From: Sutcliffiella tianshenii
Lineage (GTDB): Bacteria > Bacillota > Bacilli > Bacillales > Bacillaceae_I
Direction of reading: 5' to 3'
NCBI RefSeq assembly: GCF_016908565.1
Contig: NZ_JAFBED010000001.1
Coordinates: 620,001 to 684,000 of the forward strand
Length of the DNA: 64,000 bases
Shown: one piece after another, positions 41,634 through 50,967 of the stretch
Position numbering within the stretch: position 1 is the stretch's first letter
Layout of the letters: every line of letters starts with the position of its first letter
Translations under genes and position numbers: made by a program
The notes under the pieces: model-generated
Seen by the model: only the letters and a program-made list of their open reading frames with translations
The model's database searches: none
What the model was told of the DNA's origin: nothing

Positions 41634-41831
41634 TTATTCTTCTTCCCAAAACAGATCGTTCAGTGTCTTGGAGAGAGCTTTGCAGATGGAGACACATAAA
41701 CTCAGACTCGGATTGTATTTCCCAAGCTCAATGAGCCCGATTGTCTGTCTGGATACCCCCACTATATTCGCCAGCTCCTCCTGTGAAAGATCATTTTCCA
41801 CCCTGGCCATCTTCAATCTGATATTTTTCAT
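41634..41831 (-). CDS. Small XRE-family transcriptional regulator
   Basis: This 65-residue protein is almost entirely a helix-turn-helix of the XRE/Cro type (DLSQEELANIVGVSRQTIGLIELGKYNPSLSL). It resembles the small YozG/YvaO-like regulators coded next to membrane proteins in Bacillus. It lies 9 bases after the membrane protein at 41841 and is probably co-transcribed, perhaps controlling that operon. Confidence 0.88.
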   Translation of the reverse strand: MKNIRLKMARVENDLSQEELANIVGVSRQTIGLIELGKYNPSLSLCVSICKALSKTLNDLFWEEE

Positions 41832-41840
41832 ATTCTCACC

Positions 41841-42362
41841 TTATATCTTTTCATCATCGTCAAGTTCCTTACTTTCAATTTTATCACTGATCCTTTTAGC
41901 AGCCAGGAGTGGTCCGCCAAAAATAATCAGGAAAAAAGGAATGTAAAATAATAGCGTGATAAAAAATACGCTGATGAAATAGTAAATGCTTTCTTCCCTT
42001 GTATCGGCAAAATTCACCGCACTGTTGGTTGCAAAAAATGCTGCAAGCCCAAGCCCGGCTAAGCCTGGTAATATAAAATTCTTCTTCGTAAACGACATCT
42101 TGCTGTTGCGATTATGCATTTCCACCTCTGATGACAGCAATCCCATGCTGGTGGAACGGATAATGTAATAGATGCCCTGCCCCATTATTATTACCAGCTC
42201 TGTTGTGACATTCACCAGATCTTTACCATTCAGATAGAATTTCACTGCGATGAACGCAAGGCAAATTATCATGATACCCATATAGATTTCACGATAAATC
42301 TTATTTTGCATATTAACGATTCTTTCGTCCACCACTTTTGTTTTCCCCTTAAAAATCCTCAC
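41841..42362 (-). CDS. Multi-pass membrane protein (DUF6773-like)
   Basis: This 173-residue protein has four hydrophobic segments and an acidic C-terminus (KIESKELDDDEKI), like the DUF6773 family that accompanies small XRE regulators; that name is from memory. I start it at the GTG at 42362, which follows GGAGGGG by 6 bases; an ATG five codons upstream overlaps that ribosome site. It forms a two-gene unit with the XRE regulator. Function unknown. Confidence 0.72.
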   Translation of the reverse strand: MRIFKGKTKVVDERIVNMQNKIYREIYMGIMIICLAFIAVKFYLNGKDLVNVTTELVIIMGQGIYYIIRSTSMGLLSSEVEMHNRNSKMSFTKKNFILPGLAGLGLAAFFATNSAVNFADTREESIYYFISVFFITLLFYIPFFLIIFGGPLLAAKRISDKIESKELDDDEKI

Positions 42363-42467
42363 CACTAACCCCTCCATTTATTTCCTTTGTTAATTCTATT
42401 ATATATAATAAGTGTCTTTTTGCAACATATATATTGCAAAAAGCTAAATATATTTTATGCACCCAAA

Positions 42468-42503
42468 AAAAAACACAAAAACCAAGAATGGTTTTTGTGT
42501 TTT
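42468..42503. terminator. Terminator of the MDR dehydrogenase gene
   Basis: AAAACACAAAAACCA and TGGTTTTTGTGTTTT form a perfect 15-bp AT-rich stem with a 4-base loop, overlapping the stop at 42502. Confidence 0.88.
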
Positions 42504-43476
42504 AGAATGTCACGATGATCTTCCCTCTTACATGGCGGCTTTGCAGTTTTTTCAGGCCTTCCACCAATTCTGTATGAGGTAGCACCTCTGTTATGAGGGG
42601 ATTAAGTTTCTTATCCTTTATCATTTCCATCAATTCGCTAGCCATGAAGGACAGGTTACGGATCGCCCGCTCATCCTTGCTGGCATGGGCCGCTCCAAGT
42701 GCGACTTCATGGATGGATGGAGAAAGGGAAAATGGCTTTACTCCGGAAGTATCAGGTGGCCCAGCAATGAATGCAAGCTGGCCAGAAAAAGCAAGGCGTT
42801 CAAGGTCTGCTGTAGCGACATCCCGGCCCACTGTATTCAAGATAAGGTCCATGCCACGTCCAGCCGTTTCCTCGAGGATCCTCGCCGTCACATCTTCCTC
42901 TTTGTAGTCGATGGCAATATCTGCGCCAAGCGATTTTACCCACTCATGGTTTTCTTTAGAGGCGGTGGTATACACCTTCAGCCCAAGCTGTTTCGCGAGT
43001 TGGATGGCAAAGCCTCCGACCCCTCCTGCACCGGCATGTACAAGAATCGTTTCCTTCTGGGTTGTATTAAGCTTCTGGACGACTGCCTCATAGGCTGTCA
43101 TCCCAGCACATAGAATGCCAGAAGCCTCTTCATAGCTTACATCTTCAGGGATAAGCGCTGCAGCCCTGGCATCCACTGCGGCGTATTCGGCGAATGCACC
43201 TTTTCTTGAAAGGTTCGTATGGATGGCGACACGATCACCTACGCTGAATCCTGCCCCTTCCCCTAACGATACAACCTCCCCGGCCAAGTCAACTCCTACA
43301 ATATGTGGATACTCCCACGCCGGGTTTCCGTTTTGGGCGACTTTATAGTCAACAGGGTTTAAAGCGACTGCTTTGACTGCAACCAACAGCTCACCAGAAT
43401 GTACAACTGGCGTCTCTATTTCCCCCCAGGTCATCCCGTCAAGACTCCCCGGTTCATTTAATAACCAAGCTTTCAT
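42502..43476 (-). CDS. Zinc-independent medium-chain dehydrogenase/quinone oxidoreductase
   Basis: This 324-residue MDR-family NADPH oxidoreductase has a GroES-like N-domain (NPVDYKVAQNGNPAWEYPHIVGVDLAGEVVSLG) and a Rossmann motif (VHAGAGGVGGFAIQLAKQLG). No catalytic zinc ligands are present, as in quinone oxidoreductases. The ATG at 43476 has GAGGAGG upstream. It follows the VOC gene by 19 bases, and both diverge from the HxlR regulator at 44108, so the set probably forms a regulated detoxification unit. Confidence 0.88.
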   Translation of the reverse strand: MKAWLLNEPGSLDGMTWGEIETPVVHSGELLVAVKAVALNPVDYKVAQNGNPAWEYPHIVGVDLAGEVVSLGEGAGFSVGDRVAIHTNLSRKGAFAEYAAVDARAAALIPEDVSYEEASGILCAGMTAYEAVVQKLNTTQKETILVHAGAGGVGGFAIQLAKQLGLKVYTTASKENHEWVKSLGADIAIDYKEEDVTARILEETAGRGMDLILNTVGRDVATADLERLAFSGQLAFIAGPPDTSGVKPFSLSPSIHEVALGAAHASKDERAIRNLSFMASELMEMIKDKKLNPLITEVLPHTELVEGLKKLQSRHVRGKIIVTF

Positions 43477-43495
43477 TGTTTTACCTCCTCGTATA

Positions 43496-43987
43496 TCAGT
43501 AAGCACCCTCTGAATAGGTCAGCTCATATGAGTGTGAATAAATTTCAACCAGATTTCCGAATGGATCTTCACAATATACCATTCTGTAAGGCTTTTCCCC
43601 CGGATAATATTCCCGGATCGGCATGCGCTGCTTCCCGCCGTGGGCTACAATTTTTTCGACTAGCCCCTCTACGTCTGGATCCTGGACACAATAGTGGAAG
43701 ATTCCCGTTTTCCAATACTCAAAATTATTTTCCGGCTTTTCGTTCTGTGGGAACTCAAATAATTCGATTCCGATTTTATCTCCTGTAGCAAGATGGGCAA
43801 TCCGGAACTTTCCCCAGCCTTTACCGAATACATCCGTACACATGATGCCGATGGCGGAATCGTCTTCCACGACCTCAGCAGGCTCCATGATGACGTACCA
43901 CCCCATTACTTCCGTGTAAAATTTCACTGCCTCTTCAAGATTTGGGACAGAAAGTCCGATATGTGAAAATGTTCTTGGATATCTCAT
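43496..43987 (-). CDS. Glyoxalase/VOC-fold protein in an HxlR-controlled operon
   Basis: This 163-residue VOC protein has SHIGLSVPNLEEAVKFYTEVMGW at the start and GIFHYCVQDPDVEGLVEKIVAHGG in the second half. It closes with CEDPFGNLVEIYSHSYE, which carries the conserved metal-site Glu. The ATG at 43987 has GGAGGAAGAA upstream. It lies directly upstream of the MDR dehydrogenase and divergent from an HxlR regulator. This arrangement often responds to electrophiles or aldehydes; that function is inference. Confidence 0.85.
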   Translation of the reverse strand: MRYPRTFSHIGLSVPNLEEAVKFYTEVMGWYVIMEPAEVVEDDSAIGIMCTDVFGKGWGKFRIAHLATGDKIGIELFEFPQNEKPENNFEYWKTGIFHYCVQDPDVEGLVEKIVAHGGKQRMPIREYYPGEKPYRMVYCEDPFGNLVEIYSHSYELTYSEGAY

Positions 43988-44107
43988 GGTTCTTCCTCCT
44001 CGTAATTTGTTATGATTTTTAATATAATGCATATCGTAAAGGATTATCCTAAGAAAAAAAAGTACGCACTTTCAGGTAACTACCAAAGCAAGGGAGGTAT
44101 GTTTCAC

Positions 44108-44419
44108 GTGGAACCAACAGCATTCCCTGTAAACAGGGCATTATCCATCATTGGAGGCAAATGGCGCCCCCAAGTATATTGTGCACTCGAATCAGGCCCT
44201 AAACGCTTTTCTGAACTGGAACGTGAGATTCCTGAAATAACCCGAAAGGTCCTGACCGATCAGCTTCGGGAATTGGAGGACCTGGGAATGGTGAAACGCA
44301 CCTCTTATCCCGGCAAGGTCCTACATGTGGAGTATGAGCTGACAGGGGAAGCCCTGACCCTACAGCCTACGATGAAAAGCCTATGTAAGTGGGGCGAGGA
44401 CAACTGTGAAGATAAATGA
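44108..44419 (+). CDS. HxlR-family transcriptional regulator
   Basis: This winged-helix regulator of about 103 residues is of the HxlR family (ALSIIGGKWRPQVYCALESGPKRFSELEREIPEITRKVLTDQLREL). One cysteine lies in the DNA-binding domain and two more near the C-terminus, possible redox sensors. It is divergent from the VOC-MDR operon, which it likely controls. I prefer the GTG at 44108 with GGGAGG 10 bases upstream; an ATG at 44099 is only one base from that site. Confidence 0.85.
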   Translation: MEPTAFPVNRALSIIGGKWRPQVYCALESGPKRFSELEREIPEITRKVLTDQLRELEDLGMVKRTSYPGKVLHVEYELTGEALTLQPTMKSLCKWGEDNCEDK

Positions 44420-44454
44420 AAGCACGGCAGCCTGTATATTGACTGCCGTGCTTT
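44420..44454. terminator. Bidirectional terminator
   Basis: AAAGCACGGCAG and CTGCCGTGCTTT form a perfect 12-bp stem between convergent genes ending at 44419 and 44471. Confidence 0.9.
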
Positions 44455-44470
44455 AGATTCATTGCCCTCT

Positions 44471-44851
44471 CTATCTTTCTTCCTTCAGATCCTCATTTAA
44501 AATACCTTCTTCTAAAACAGCCGTTTTGTCTCCATACACCTTAGTGATATGTTTTGCTCCCCAGGCACATAAGGAGTCGAGAATCTCCTGTAAACTCCAG
44601 CCATATTCACTTAATTCATATTCAACCTTTGGAGGAACCTGATTATAGACGATTCGGTTTATCACACCGTCCTCCTCAAGCTCGCGCAATTGCTGTGTGA
44701 GCATTTTTTGCGTGATGCCGGGCATCAATCTTTTTAGTTCGCTTGTCCGCTTTTTTCCATGAGTCAGATGGCATAGTATGACGCATTTCCACTTGCCGCC
44801 GATCACTTCGAGTGTGGCCTCAACTGATATATTGTACTTCTTCTTTTGCAT
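44471..44851 (-). CDS. ytcD: HxlR-family regulator YtcD
   Basis: This 126-residue HxlR winged-helix protein closely resembles B. subtilis YtcD (ISVEATLEVIGGKWKCVILCHLTHGKKRTSELKRLMPG and QVPPKVEYELSEYG). It is divergent from the MFS transporter at 45532, as in the ytcD-ytbD pair, and presumably controls it. The 680-bp region between them is much longer than usual because two copies of a dispersed repeat have entered it. Confidence 0.9.
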   Translation of the reverse strand: MQKKKYNISVEATLEVIGGKWKCVILCHLTHGKKRTSELKRLMPGITQKMLTQQLRELEEDGVINRIVYNQVPPKVEYELSEYGWSLQEILDSLCAWGAKHITKVYGDKTAVLEEGILNEDLKEER

Positions 44852-45045
44852 AGAATGCCCCTCCTGATTCCAAGGAACCTAAAAGTGCCTATATAACTTT
44901 TTGGTATCTATGGCACTTTAAAGTACGTTCTTCTCATAAGATTCCCATTGTATCATAATAACATTTGCCGGCTAACTTACACCAATTTCATTTTGCTGCT
45001 TTAAGAATTAGGCTGGGCTAAAGATAAGATGCCAACATTGAATGC

Positions 45046-45180
45046 CCTGTTGGTCTCCGTTCCAGGCGTTCGCTTTCCGCGGGCGGCCTCGGGAGCCTCC
45101 TCGGTGCTTGCGCACCTGCGGGGTCTCCCTTGACACGCTGCTTCCGCAGGAGTCTCACACCTTGCACTCCAACCAACAGG
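45046..45180. repeat. Dispersed 135-bp inverted-repeat element, copy 1
   Basis: The element is bounded by CCTGTTGG (45046-45053) and CCAACAGG (45173-45180). Its core words are GCTTTCCGCGGGCGG, GGAGCCTCCTCGG, GGGGTCTCCC and CCGCAGGAGTC, shared with copies at 45310 and 54352. It lies within the 680-bp ytcD-ytbD gap; the flanking AT-rich DNA (44852-45045) presumably holds the promoters. Confidence 0.8.
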
Positions 45181-45309
45181 GGTGACCCGTAGAATAAATT
45201 CGCCTTAATAAAAGTACAAAAATTGCATTTTATCTTAGTCTTTAATTTCAGGGGCGAATTTAATTTATTTTTAGGATTCTCCTATTGGTAAATAACATTT
45301 ATCCACTGA

Positions 45310-45433
45310 GTTGATTGGAACGGAGGACACTTGACTCCTGCGGGAAAGTAGAGGGCATGGGAGACCCCACAGGCAAAGCCGAGGAGGCTCCCATCCGTCC
45401 CGCGGAAAGCAAGTGTCCGGAGTGGAAATCAAC
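45310..45433. repeat. Dispersed inverted-repeat element, copy 2 (opposite orientation)
   Basis: The arms GTTGATTGGAAC plus GGAGGACACTTG (45310-45333) and the matching CAAGTGTCC plus GGAAATCAAC (45410-45433) enclose the reverse complement of the core in copy 1 (GACTCCTGCGGGAA, GGGAGACCCCACAGG, GAGGAGGCTCCC, CCGCGGAAAGC). It ends about 100 bases before the ytbD start. Confidence 0.8.
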
Positions 45434-45531
45434 GGGCTTCATTTGATGTATTCATACATCTATTTTCATATAGTGTGCAGCCATGGAGAGTCTTGCATAC
45501 AACAAAGAACAGAACCCAAGGAGGAGAAAAA

Positions 45532-46737
45532 ATGAGTTTAGATAAGAAAAGAAGTATCTTCGCACTGCTTGCTTTGGCAGTTAGTGCATTTGCGATAGGG
45601 ACAACAGAATTCATCAGTGTTGGATTGTTGCCGCTGATTTCACAGGACCTTGATGTTCCTGTTACAACAGCAGGATTGACCGTTTCATTATATGCTTTAG
45701 GCGTTACATTAGGCGCACCAATATTAACCGCCCTGACATCCAGAATGTCGCGAAAAACCTTGTTGCTTTGGATCATGGTGATCTTCATCATAGGAAATAG
45801 TATCGCAGCCAGTGCGAGCGGCATCGGTGTGCTGCTATTTGCACGCGTGATATCTGCTTTTTCCCATGGTGTGTTCATGTCGATCGGCTCCACAATCGCA
45901 GCCAATCTGGTTCCTGAAAATAAAAGGGCCCAAGCAATATCCATTATGTTTACAGGCCTTACAGTAGCGACTGTTACAGGTGTACCATTCGGAACATTTA
46001 TTGGACAGCAGTTTGGTTGGAGGATTGCTTTTATGGCAATAGTAGCTGTCGGAATCATCGCTTTTCTTGCCGTCAGTATCCTTATCCCGTCCGATTTGCC
46101 TAAGGGTGCTAAGACAAAAATCAGTGATCAAGCCAAGCTTCTGAAAAACGGCAGATTACTCCTTGTATTTATGATTACTGCATTAGGTTATGGTGGTACG
46201 TTTGTTGTATTTACTTATTTAGCGCCACTGCTACAGGATATTACAGGCTTTGGGGCAGAAACAGTCGTCATTATTTTACTTGTTTATGGAATTGCCATCG
46301 CGATCGGAAATATCATTGGTGGAAAGGTTGCCAATAAAAAACCGATTGTCGCACTCTTTTATATGTTTTTGGTACAGGCAATCGTACTGTTTGCCATAAC
46401 CTTTACTGCACCGTATAAAATAGCCGGTTTAATTACCATCTTCTTGATGGGTATCTTTGCTTTTATGAATGTCCCGGGACTGCAAGTATATGTGGTGATG
46501 CTTGCGGAGAGGTTTGTGCCAAGTGCTGTTGATGTGGCTTCTGCCATCAATATAGCAGCATTTAATGCCGGCATTGCCATTGGATCTTATTTAGGCGGAG
46601 TGATCACTGACTCGATCGGATTGATCCACACAGCCTGGATCGGCGGACTCATGGTGCTCGCAGCCGTCCTTCTAACAGGCTTGAGCATGTCCCTCGAACG
46701 AAAGGATAACGAAGAAAACCGCTTTAAAGCAGTATAA
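45532..46737 (+). CDS. ytbD: MFS drug-efflux-type transporter YtbD
   Basis: This 401-residue major facilitator of the DHA1 family has 12 hydrophobic segments. It carries FAIGTTEFISVGLLPLISQDL in segment 1, the ALTSRMSRKTLLL loop motif and the motif C-like GLTVATVTGVPFGTFIGQ. It resembles B. subtilis YtbD and is divergent from ytcD. The ATG at 45532 follows GGAGGAG. Substrate is unknown; arabinose- and drug-type exporters share this family. Confidence 0.88.
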   Translation: MSLDKKRSIFALLALAVSAFAIGTTEFISVGLLPLISQDLDVPVTTAGLTVSLYALGVTLGAPILTALTSRMSRKTLLLWIMVIFIIGNSIAASASGIGVLLFARVISAFSHGVFMSIGSTIAANLVPENKRAQAISIMFTGLTVATVTGVPFGTFIGQQFGWRIAFMAIVAVGIIAFLAVSILIPSDLPKGAKTKISDQAKLLKNGRLLLVFMITALGYGGTFVVFTYLAPLLQDITGFGAETVVIILLVYGIAIAIGNIIGGKVANKKPIVALFYMFLVQAIVLFAITFTAPYKIAGLITIFLMGIFAFMNVPGLQVYVVMLAERFVPSAVDVASAINIAAFNAGIAIGSYLGGVITDSIGLIHTAWIGGLMVLAAVLLTGLSMSLERKDNEENRFKAV

Positions 46738-46742
46738 AATTT

Positions 46743-46785
46743 AAAAAGGTATAATCCCACACACAGTAGGGATTATACCTTTTTA
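46743..46785. terminator. Bidirectional terminator
   Basis: AAAAAGGTATAATCC and GGATTATACCTTTTT form a perfect 15-bp stem between convergent genes ending at 46737 and 46795. Confidence 0.92.
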
Positions 46786-46794
46786 TGTTATATA

Positions 46795-48828
46795 TTAAAT
46801 TTGCTCTCGATTCCAATGGCGATGTGCGGATATAGCTTCGATAAAGCTGGCAGAGAACTGTTTCATGTCCTCCCCTGCCACCACACCTGGACTATCCGAT
46901 ATTTCAAGCTTTTGCAGCCATTTCACTCCTTCATGTGTTGCTCCGATCGGTTTGAAATGGTCAAAGGCTTCTTCTGCAAAATATGTGGCTTCACGGTCGA
47001 ACTGCTTGTCTGTTTCTTTGCCTCCTACTAGATAGAGCGCATCAAACAGGACAGAGTCACAGGTTAAGAAGGTATGATCGACCTCCAATTCGGAGCCGTC
47101 TGATCCCTTCACAACTCCAAGCTTTGCACTGATGACCTCTGCTTGCACACCTTGTTCTTTCAGTGTATCCAACACCGTCTTCACTTCGCTTCCGTTGTAT
47201 TGATCAGCGATGATCACCCCAACTTTTCGAGTATCCGGTTTTTTCACCGTTTTCTCCTGGCTCAATGCAGGCGAAGCTTTGCTTACCCCTGAATCCTGTT
47301 CCTCAGGTGGGGTTGCACCGATTGCTTCTGCAAAAGTGGATGCAAGTTCCACGCTGACATTGGCGAACATATCCACTACCTGCTGTTGGACGGATTTACT
47401 CTTCACTTTGCCAAGCTCAAAGCTGAATGCCTGCTTGATATGTTCTTTCTCAGGCTCGCTCATGCTGTTCCAGAACATCGTTGCCTGGGAGAAGTGGTCC
47501 TTGAAACTCTCGCTTCTGTTTCGCACCTTGCGCCCTTCCACCTTTTCCTGATAGTGCACATAGCCGCCTTCCTCTTCACTCACTGGCCTTGGCGTGTTGG
47601 AGGCAAGGGAATTTTTATGATAGCTTACAGGGCCGCGATTGATGGTTTGACGGCCATAGCCATCCCTTTGGTTGTTATGGAACGGACATACAGGACGGTT
47701 GATTGGCAACTCGTGAAAATTTGGTCCGCCAAGTCTGATTAATTGTGTATCAGTATAGGAAAATAAACGTCCCTGCAGCAATGGATCATTGGAAAAATCG
47801 ATTCCCGGCACTACATGTCCAGGGTGGAAGGCTGCCTGCTCGGTTTCGGCAAAGACATTGTCAACATTACGATTCAAGGTCATTTTCCCGATGATCTTGA
47901 CTGGAATGTCCTCTTCCGGCCACAGCTTTGTAGGATCGAGAATATCAAAATCAAATTTAAATTCATCTTCCTCGGCAAGAATCTGAACGCCGAATTCATA
48001 TTCAGGATAATCCCCGTTTTCGATCGACTCCCACAGGTCACGGCGATGGAAATCGGGATCTTTTCCGTTTATTTTCTGCGCTTCATCCCATACAAGGGAG
48101 TGCGTACCAAGTACCGGCTTCCAATGGAACTTCACGAAATGAGCCTTTCCTTCTTCATTTACAAAGCGGAAGGTGTGAACTCCGAACCCTTCCATCATCC
48201 GAAGGCTCCTTGGGATGGCACGGTCTGACATGGCCCACATCACCATATGTGCGGACTCCTGGTTGTTCGCTACAAAGTCCCAGAAGGTATCATGTGCAGA
48301 TGCTGCCTGGGGCATTTCGTTATGCGGCTCCGGTTTTACGGCATGTACAAGATCAGGGAACTTCATGGCATCCTGGATGAAAAAGACCGGGATGTTATTG
48401 CCGACCAAGTCATAGTTTCCTTCTTCTGTATAAAATTTCGTGGCAAATCCTCTGGCATCCCGCACCGTCTCAGCAGAACCCTTGGACCCCGCAACGGTGG
48501 AAAATCGGACAAAAACTGGCGTCTTTTTTGAAGGGTCCTGCAGAAAGCCAGCCTTTGTATATTCCTTCATCGACTCATATAATTCAAACTCGCCATGTGC
48601 CGCGAATCCACGTGCATGTACAATTCGCTCCGGGATGCGCTCATGGTCGAAGTGCGTCATCTTTTCTCTGAAATGGAAATCCTCCATCAAGGTCGGGCCG
48701 CGTTCGCCTGCTTTCAGTGAAAATTCATCCTCCGACACCTTCACGCCTTGGTTGGTGGTCATCTCTTTTCCTTCATCTTTTACACGAAACTGTTCCAACT
48801 GATCGTTTTTGCGGTTTTCATTACTCAA
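46795..48828 (-). CDS. katE: Large-subunit monofunctional catalase (KatE/HPII type)
   Basis: This 677-residue clade II catalase degrades hydrogen peroxide to water and oxygen. The distal His is in [15 protein letters not shown], Asn in [17 protein letters not shown], and the proximal heme-ligand Tyr in [20 protein letters not shown]-terminal flavodoxin/DJ-1-like domain (about 540-670: [23 protein letters not shown] and [10 protein letters not shown]) is diagnostic of large catalases. Bacillus homologues include spore or sigma-B catalases. I found no convincing sigma-B or PerR site upstream. Confidence 0.93.
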   Translation of the reverse strand: MSNENRKNDQLEQFRVKDEGKEMTTNQGVKVSEDEFSLKAGERGPTLMEDFHFREKMTHFDHERIPERIVHARGFAAHGEFELYESMKEYTKAGFLQDPSKKTPVFVRFSTVAGSKGSAETVRDARGFATKFYTEEGNYDLVGNNIPVFFIQDAMKFPDLVHAVKPEPHNEMPQAASAHDTFWDFVANNQESAHMVMWAMSDRAIPRSLRMMEGFGVHTFRFVNEEGKAHFVKFHWKPVLGTHSLVWDEAQKINGKDPDFHRRDLWESIENGDYPEYEFGVQILAEEDEFKFDFDILDPTKLWPEEDIPVKIIGKMTLNRNVDNVFAETEQAAFHPGHVVPGIDFSNDPLLQGRLFSYTDTQLIRLGGPNFHELPINRPVCPFHNNQRDGYGRQTINRGPVSYHKNSLASNTPRPVSEEEGGYVHYQEKVEGRKVRNRSESFKDHFSQATMFWNSMSEPEKEHIKQAFSFELGKVKSKSVQQQVVDMFANVSVELASTFAEAIGATPPEEQDSGVSKASPALSQEKTVKKPDTRKVGVIIADQYNGSEVKTVLDTLKEQGVQAEVISAKLGVVKGSDGSELEVDHTFLTCDSVLFDALYLVGGKETDKQFDREATYFAEEAFDHFKPIGATHEGVKWLQKLEISDSPGVVAGEDMKQFSASFIEAISAHRHWNREQI

Positions 48829-49082
48829 ACTGCGTTCCTCCCCTTGGTAACATTTATGTAAAACACATACCCTTTACACGTACCCTACCCTACTAAAGGA
48901 CAAACGGGTATTAGGGGATTCTTTTTTACTATTTTTCTATAAAAGTCCTGTACTTTTGAGATACAAAAAATGATTCAGTTCACAGTTTTTTACTTCCAAA
49001 TAAATATTATGAGAATCTCTCCTATAAAAAGGATTATGATATTATTGTAAATAATGGATATTCCGATAAAAGGGGGAGTAAT

Positions 49083-49436
49083 TTGAAAATTGTAAAATGG
49101 GTAATACCATCAATTTTGTTAATTATTACATTCTGGTATTCTATTGATTTAATTAGATTTAGTGATTATGACGAAAAGAAATTAATATCTGAAGTTAGTG
49201 GAGATACCTTGGTATTATCAGAACTCATTATTGATCCCGAAGCCTCATATAAAGATTTAGAGGTGGAAATTACAGGTGAAACCAAAATAACAGGGTTAGG
49301 TCTGAAAACTCTCTTTGTAAATAGCATTGATGATTTAAAACAAGGTCAAAAAGTAAGAGTTTGGTTTAGTACAAATGCCGATAATAAATACATAGCTGAA
49401 AAAGTGGTAGTGTATAACTTGTTTAATTTTCATTGA
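49083..49436 (+). CDS. Small membrane-anchored protein with OB-like domain
   Basis: This is a 117-residue protein from a TTG start with GGGGGAG upstream. One N-terminal transmembrane segment (5-20) is followed by an extracytoplasmic domain with a beta pattern (DLEVEITGETKITG, GQKVRVWFSTNADNKYIAEKVVVY) like DUF3221/OB-fold proteins of Bacillus. A weak hairpin (AACCCAG/CTGGGTT) follows at 49456. Function unknown. Base composition is more AT-rich than most neighbours. Confidence 0.65.
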   Translation: MKIVKWVIPSILLIITFWYSIDLIRFSDYDEKKLISEVSGDTLVLSELIIDPEASYKDLEVEITGETKITGLGLKTLFVNSIDDLKQGQKVRVWFSTNADNKYIAEKVVVYNLFNFH

Positions 49437-49558
49437 AATTGTATTTAACAGTAAGAACCCAGACCTATATGGCACTGGGTTTATTGCGTTTTTATTAACT
49501 TCTTATTCAGTTAGAGCTCCAGTTTGTTGAAGATCTCCATTTATATCATTACAAATTC

Positions 49559-49972
49559 TTATGCAGGGTCTCTGCATTCATAATTTTTATTTGGGACATA
49601 TTTTCTTACTTTATATTCTTTTAGCAACCAACCTTTATCCTCCCGGTCTTTCTTTACTATTACAGTAAATATATCGTGAGGTGGACCATGAGCCCCAGAG
49701 TAAGTCATTCCTTCCAACGTAGCTTCAAACATCCAAGAGCCTGGGTGGTGAAGTTTTTTGATCTCTATTACTCTTAAGCATTGAAAAGCTTTATCGTATG
49801 TGGTGCCATAATGTTTTTGAACTGCTTCATACATTTGTGATTGTAATAAGTCAATAACGGCATCTTCTAACAAATTTTCTCTTGTTGCTTCGGTTTCTGT
49901 GGGTAGGTTAGCATATGCTGAAGTTGTGATAATAAAAGTACATAAAATTAAGAAAGCTAATATTTTTTTCAA
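49559..49972 (-). CDS. Secreted DUF3888-like protein
   Basis: This 137-residue exported protein has a signal peptide (1-21, cleaved after AYA). The mature part resembles the DUF3888 family (LLEDAVIDLLQSQMYEAVQKHYG, WMFEATLEGMTYSGAHGPPHDIFTVIVKK) and two cysteines lie in the mature part (near 65 and 133), which could form a disulfide. AT-rich like its neighbours at 49083 and 50106. Role unknown. Confidence 0.75.
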   Translation of the reverse strand: MKKILAFLILCTFIITTSAYANLPTETEATRENLLEDAVIDLLQSQMYEAVQKHYGTTYDKAFQCLRVIEIKKLHHPGSWMFEATLEGMTYSGAHGPPHDIFTVIVKKDREDKGWLLKEYKVRKYVPNKNYECRDPA

Positions 49973-50105
49973 TTAATCACCTTTATTTTTTTCCATTAGT
50001 TTCTCTCATAATTAAGACTTTATTCTTGTTCAGCTAACCTCTCCAATTCTTAAATAAATAGCGACTCAATATGCAGCTGCAATCGCTCCTAGATTGTGGA
50101 ACACT

Positions 50106-50672
50106 TTACCTTTTATTAAAGTCAATTTTCTTATATGTAGATGTTCCTTGTATTAACTGGCATAATTCTACCTGGTCAGTTTCCCATAGTCTATATGCCT
50201 CTTCACCAACAAAAACTCCACCTATTTTTCCTACTGACAGTTTCCGAATAAAACTTTGTAACTGTTTATATACTTCTTTTTCGAAAGTTGCCTGTTGAAT
50301 ATTCCTTAAATCATCTTCCCATTCCGTTGTAATAGCAATTCTTCCAGTATCAATTGTGTTATGGGATTGTCGTGATAATTGTAATTGAATTGCCCTTGAA
50401 TTTAGATTATCGAATGGGAATTTTTCTTTACCATTTCTTAATTTTATTGTATTCCACCTAACGAAGTGAGTTTCAGATTTAGGTATAATAAAATAGTGGG
50501 GGTCATTTTTATCAATACTTTCTTGATTATTAATAGGAATTTGTTGAGAAATGGCATCAACAGTGTGTTTATATAAAACTAAGTCTTTTTCAAAGAGTAG
50601 TTTGACCAACTTTTCATTATCATTTATTTCAAATATAAAACTTGTTGTAATCCCTTTTAAAAAAGAAGCCAT
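50106..50672 (-). CDS. Protein of unknown function
   Basis: This is a 188-residue soluble protein from the ATG at 50672, which has AGGAGGAA five bases upstream; a longer start 19 codons earlier has none. It is an alpha/beta protein with no signal peptide. Stretches are HYFIIPKSETHFVRWNTIKLRNG and a helical C-terminal half. I recognise no family or catalytic motif. It is AT-rich and could be part of a laterally gained stretch together with 49083-49972. Confidence 0.55.
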   Translation of the reverse strand: MASFLKGITTSFIFEINDNEKLVKLLFEKDLVLYKHTVDAISQQIPINNQESIDKNDPHYFIIPKSETHFVRWNTIKLRNGKEKFPFDNLNSRAIQLQLSRQSHNTIDTGRIAITTEWEDDLRNIQQATFEKEVYKQLQSFIRKLSVGKIGGVFVGEEAYRLWETDQVELCQLIQGTSTYKKIDFNKR

Positions 50673-50725
50673 AATTCCTCCTAAAAACATAGCATTATAC
50701 ACTATTTTTTCATTATTCTTACTCC

Positions 50726-50828
50726 GCAACCCTGTCCTTTAATGGAATATCCAATATTTACAACTGTATCACCTAATTCCTTACTAGAGGCTTAAAAGAG
50801 TAAGGTTCTCCGCAAGGACAGGTTGCGG
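50726..50828. repeat. Inverted repeat around an intergenic segment
   Basis: CCGCAACCCTGTCCTT (50726-50741) and AAGGACAGGTTGCGG (50814-50828) are inverted copies with a single-base bulge, about 72 bases apart. The rest of the 295-bp gap 50673-50967 has no gene. Confidence 0.55.
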
Positions 50829-50967
50829 ATTAACAAGTCGTTTAGCACCCTAATTAGCACCTCATTCTATAACAACCGCTAAAGCAGGTCTAATTCACAT
50901 GCGAATTATCCTGCTATTTTAATGCAATTTGTCACTTTCTCTCCCAAAACTGAGTCCCTTGCTCATC

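Noticed and set aside
49020-49060. PerR or sigma-B site for the catalase gene
   Set aside because: AT-rich words near here only loosely match PerR boxes and lie on the far side; GGGTAT on the minus strand near 48867 lacks a correctly spaced -35.
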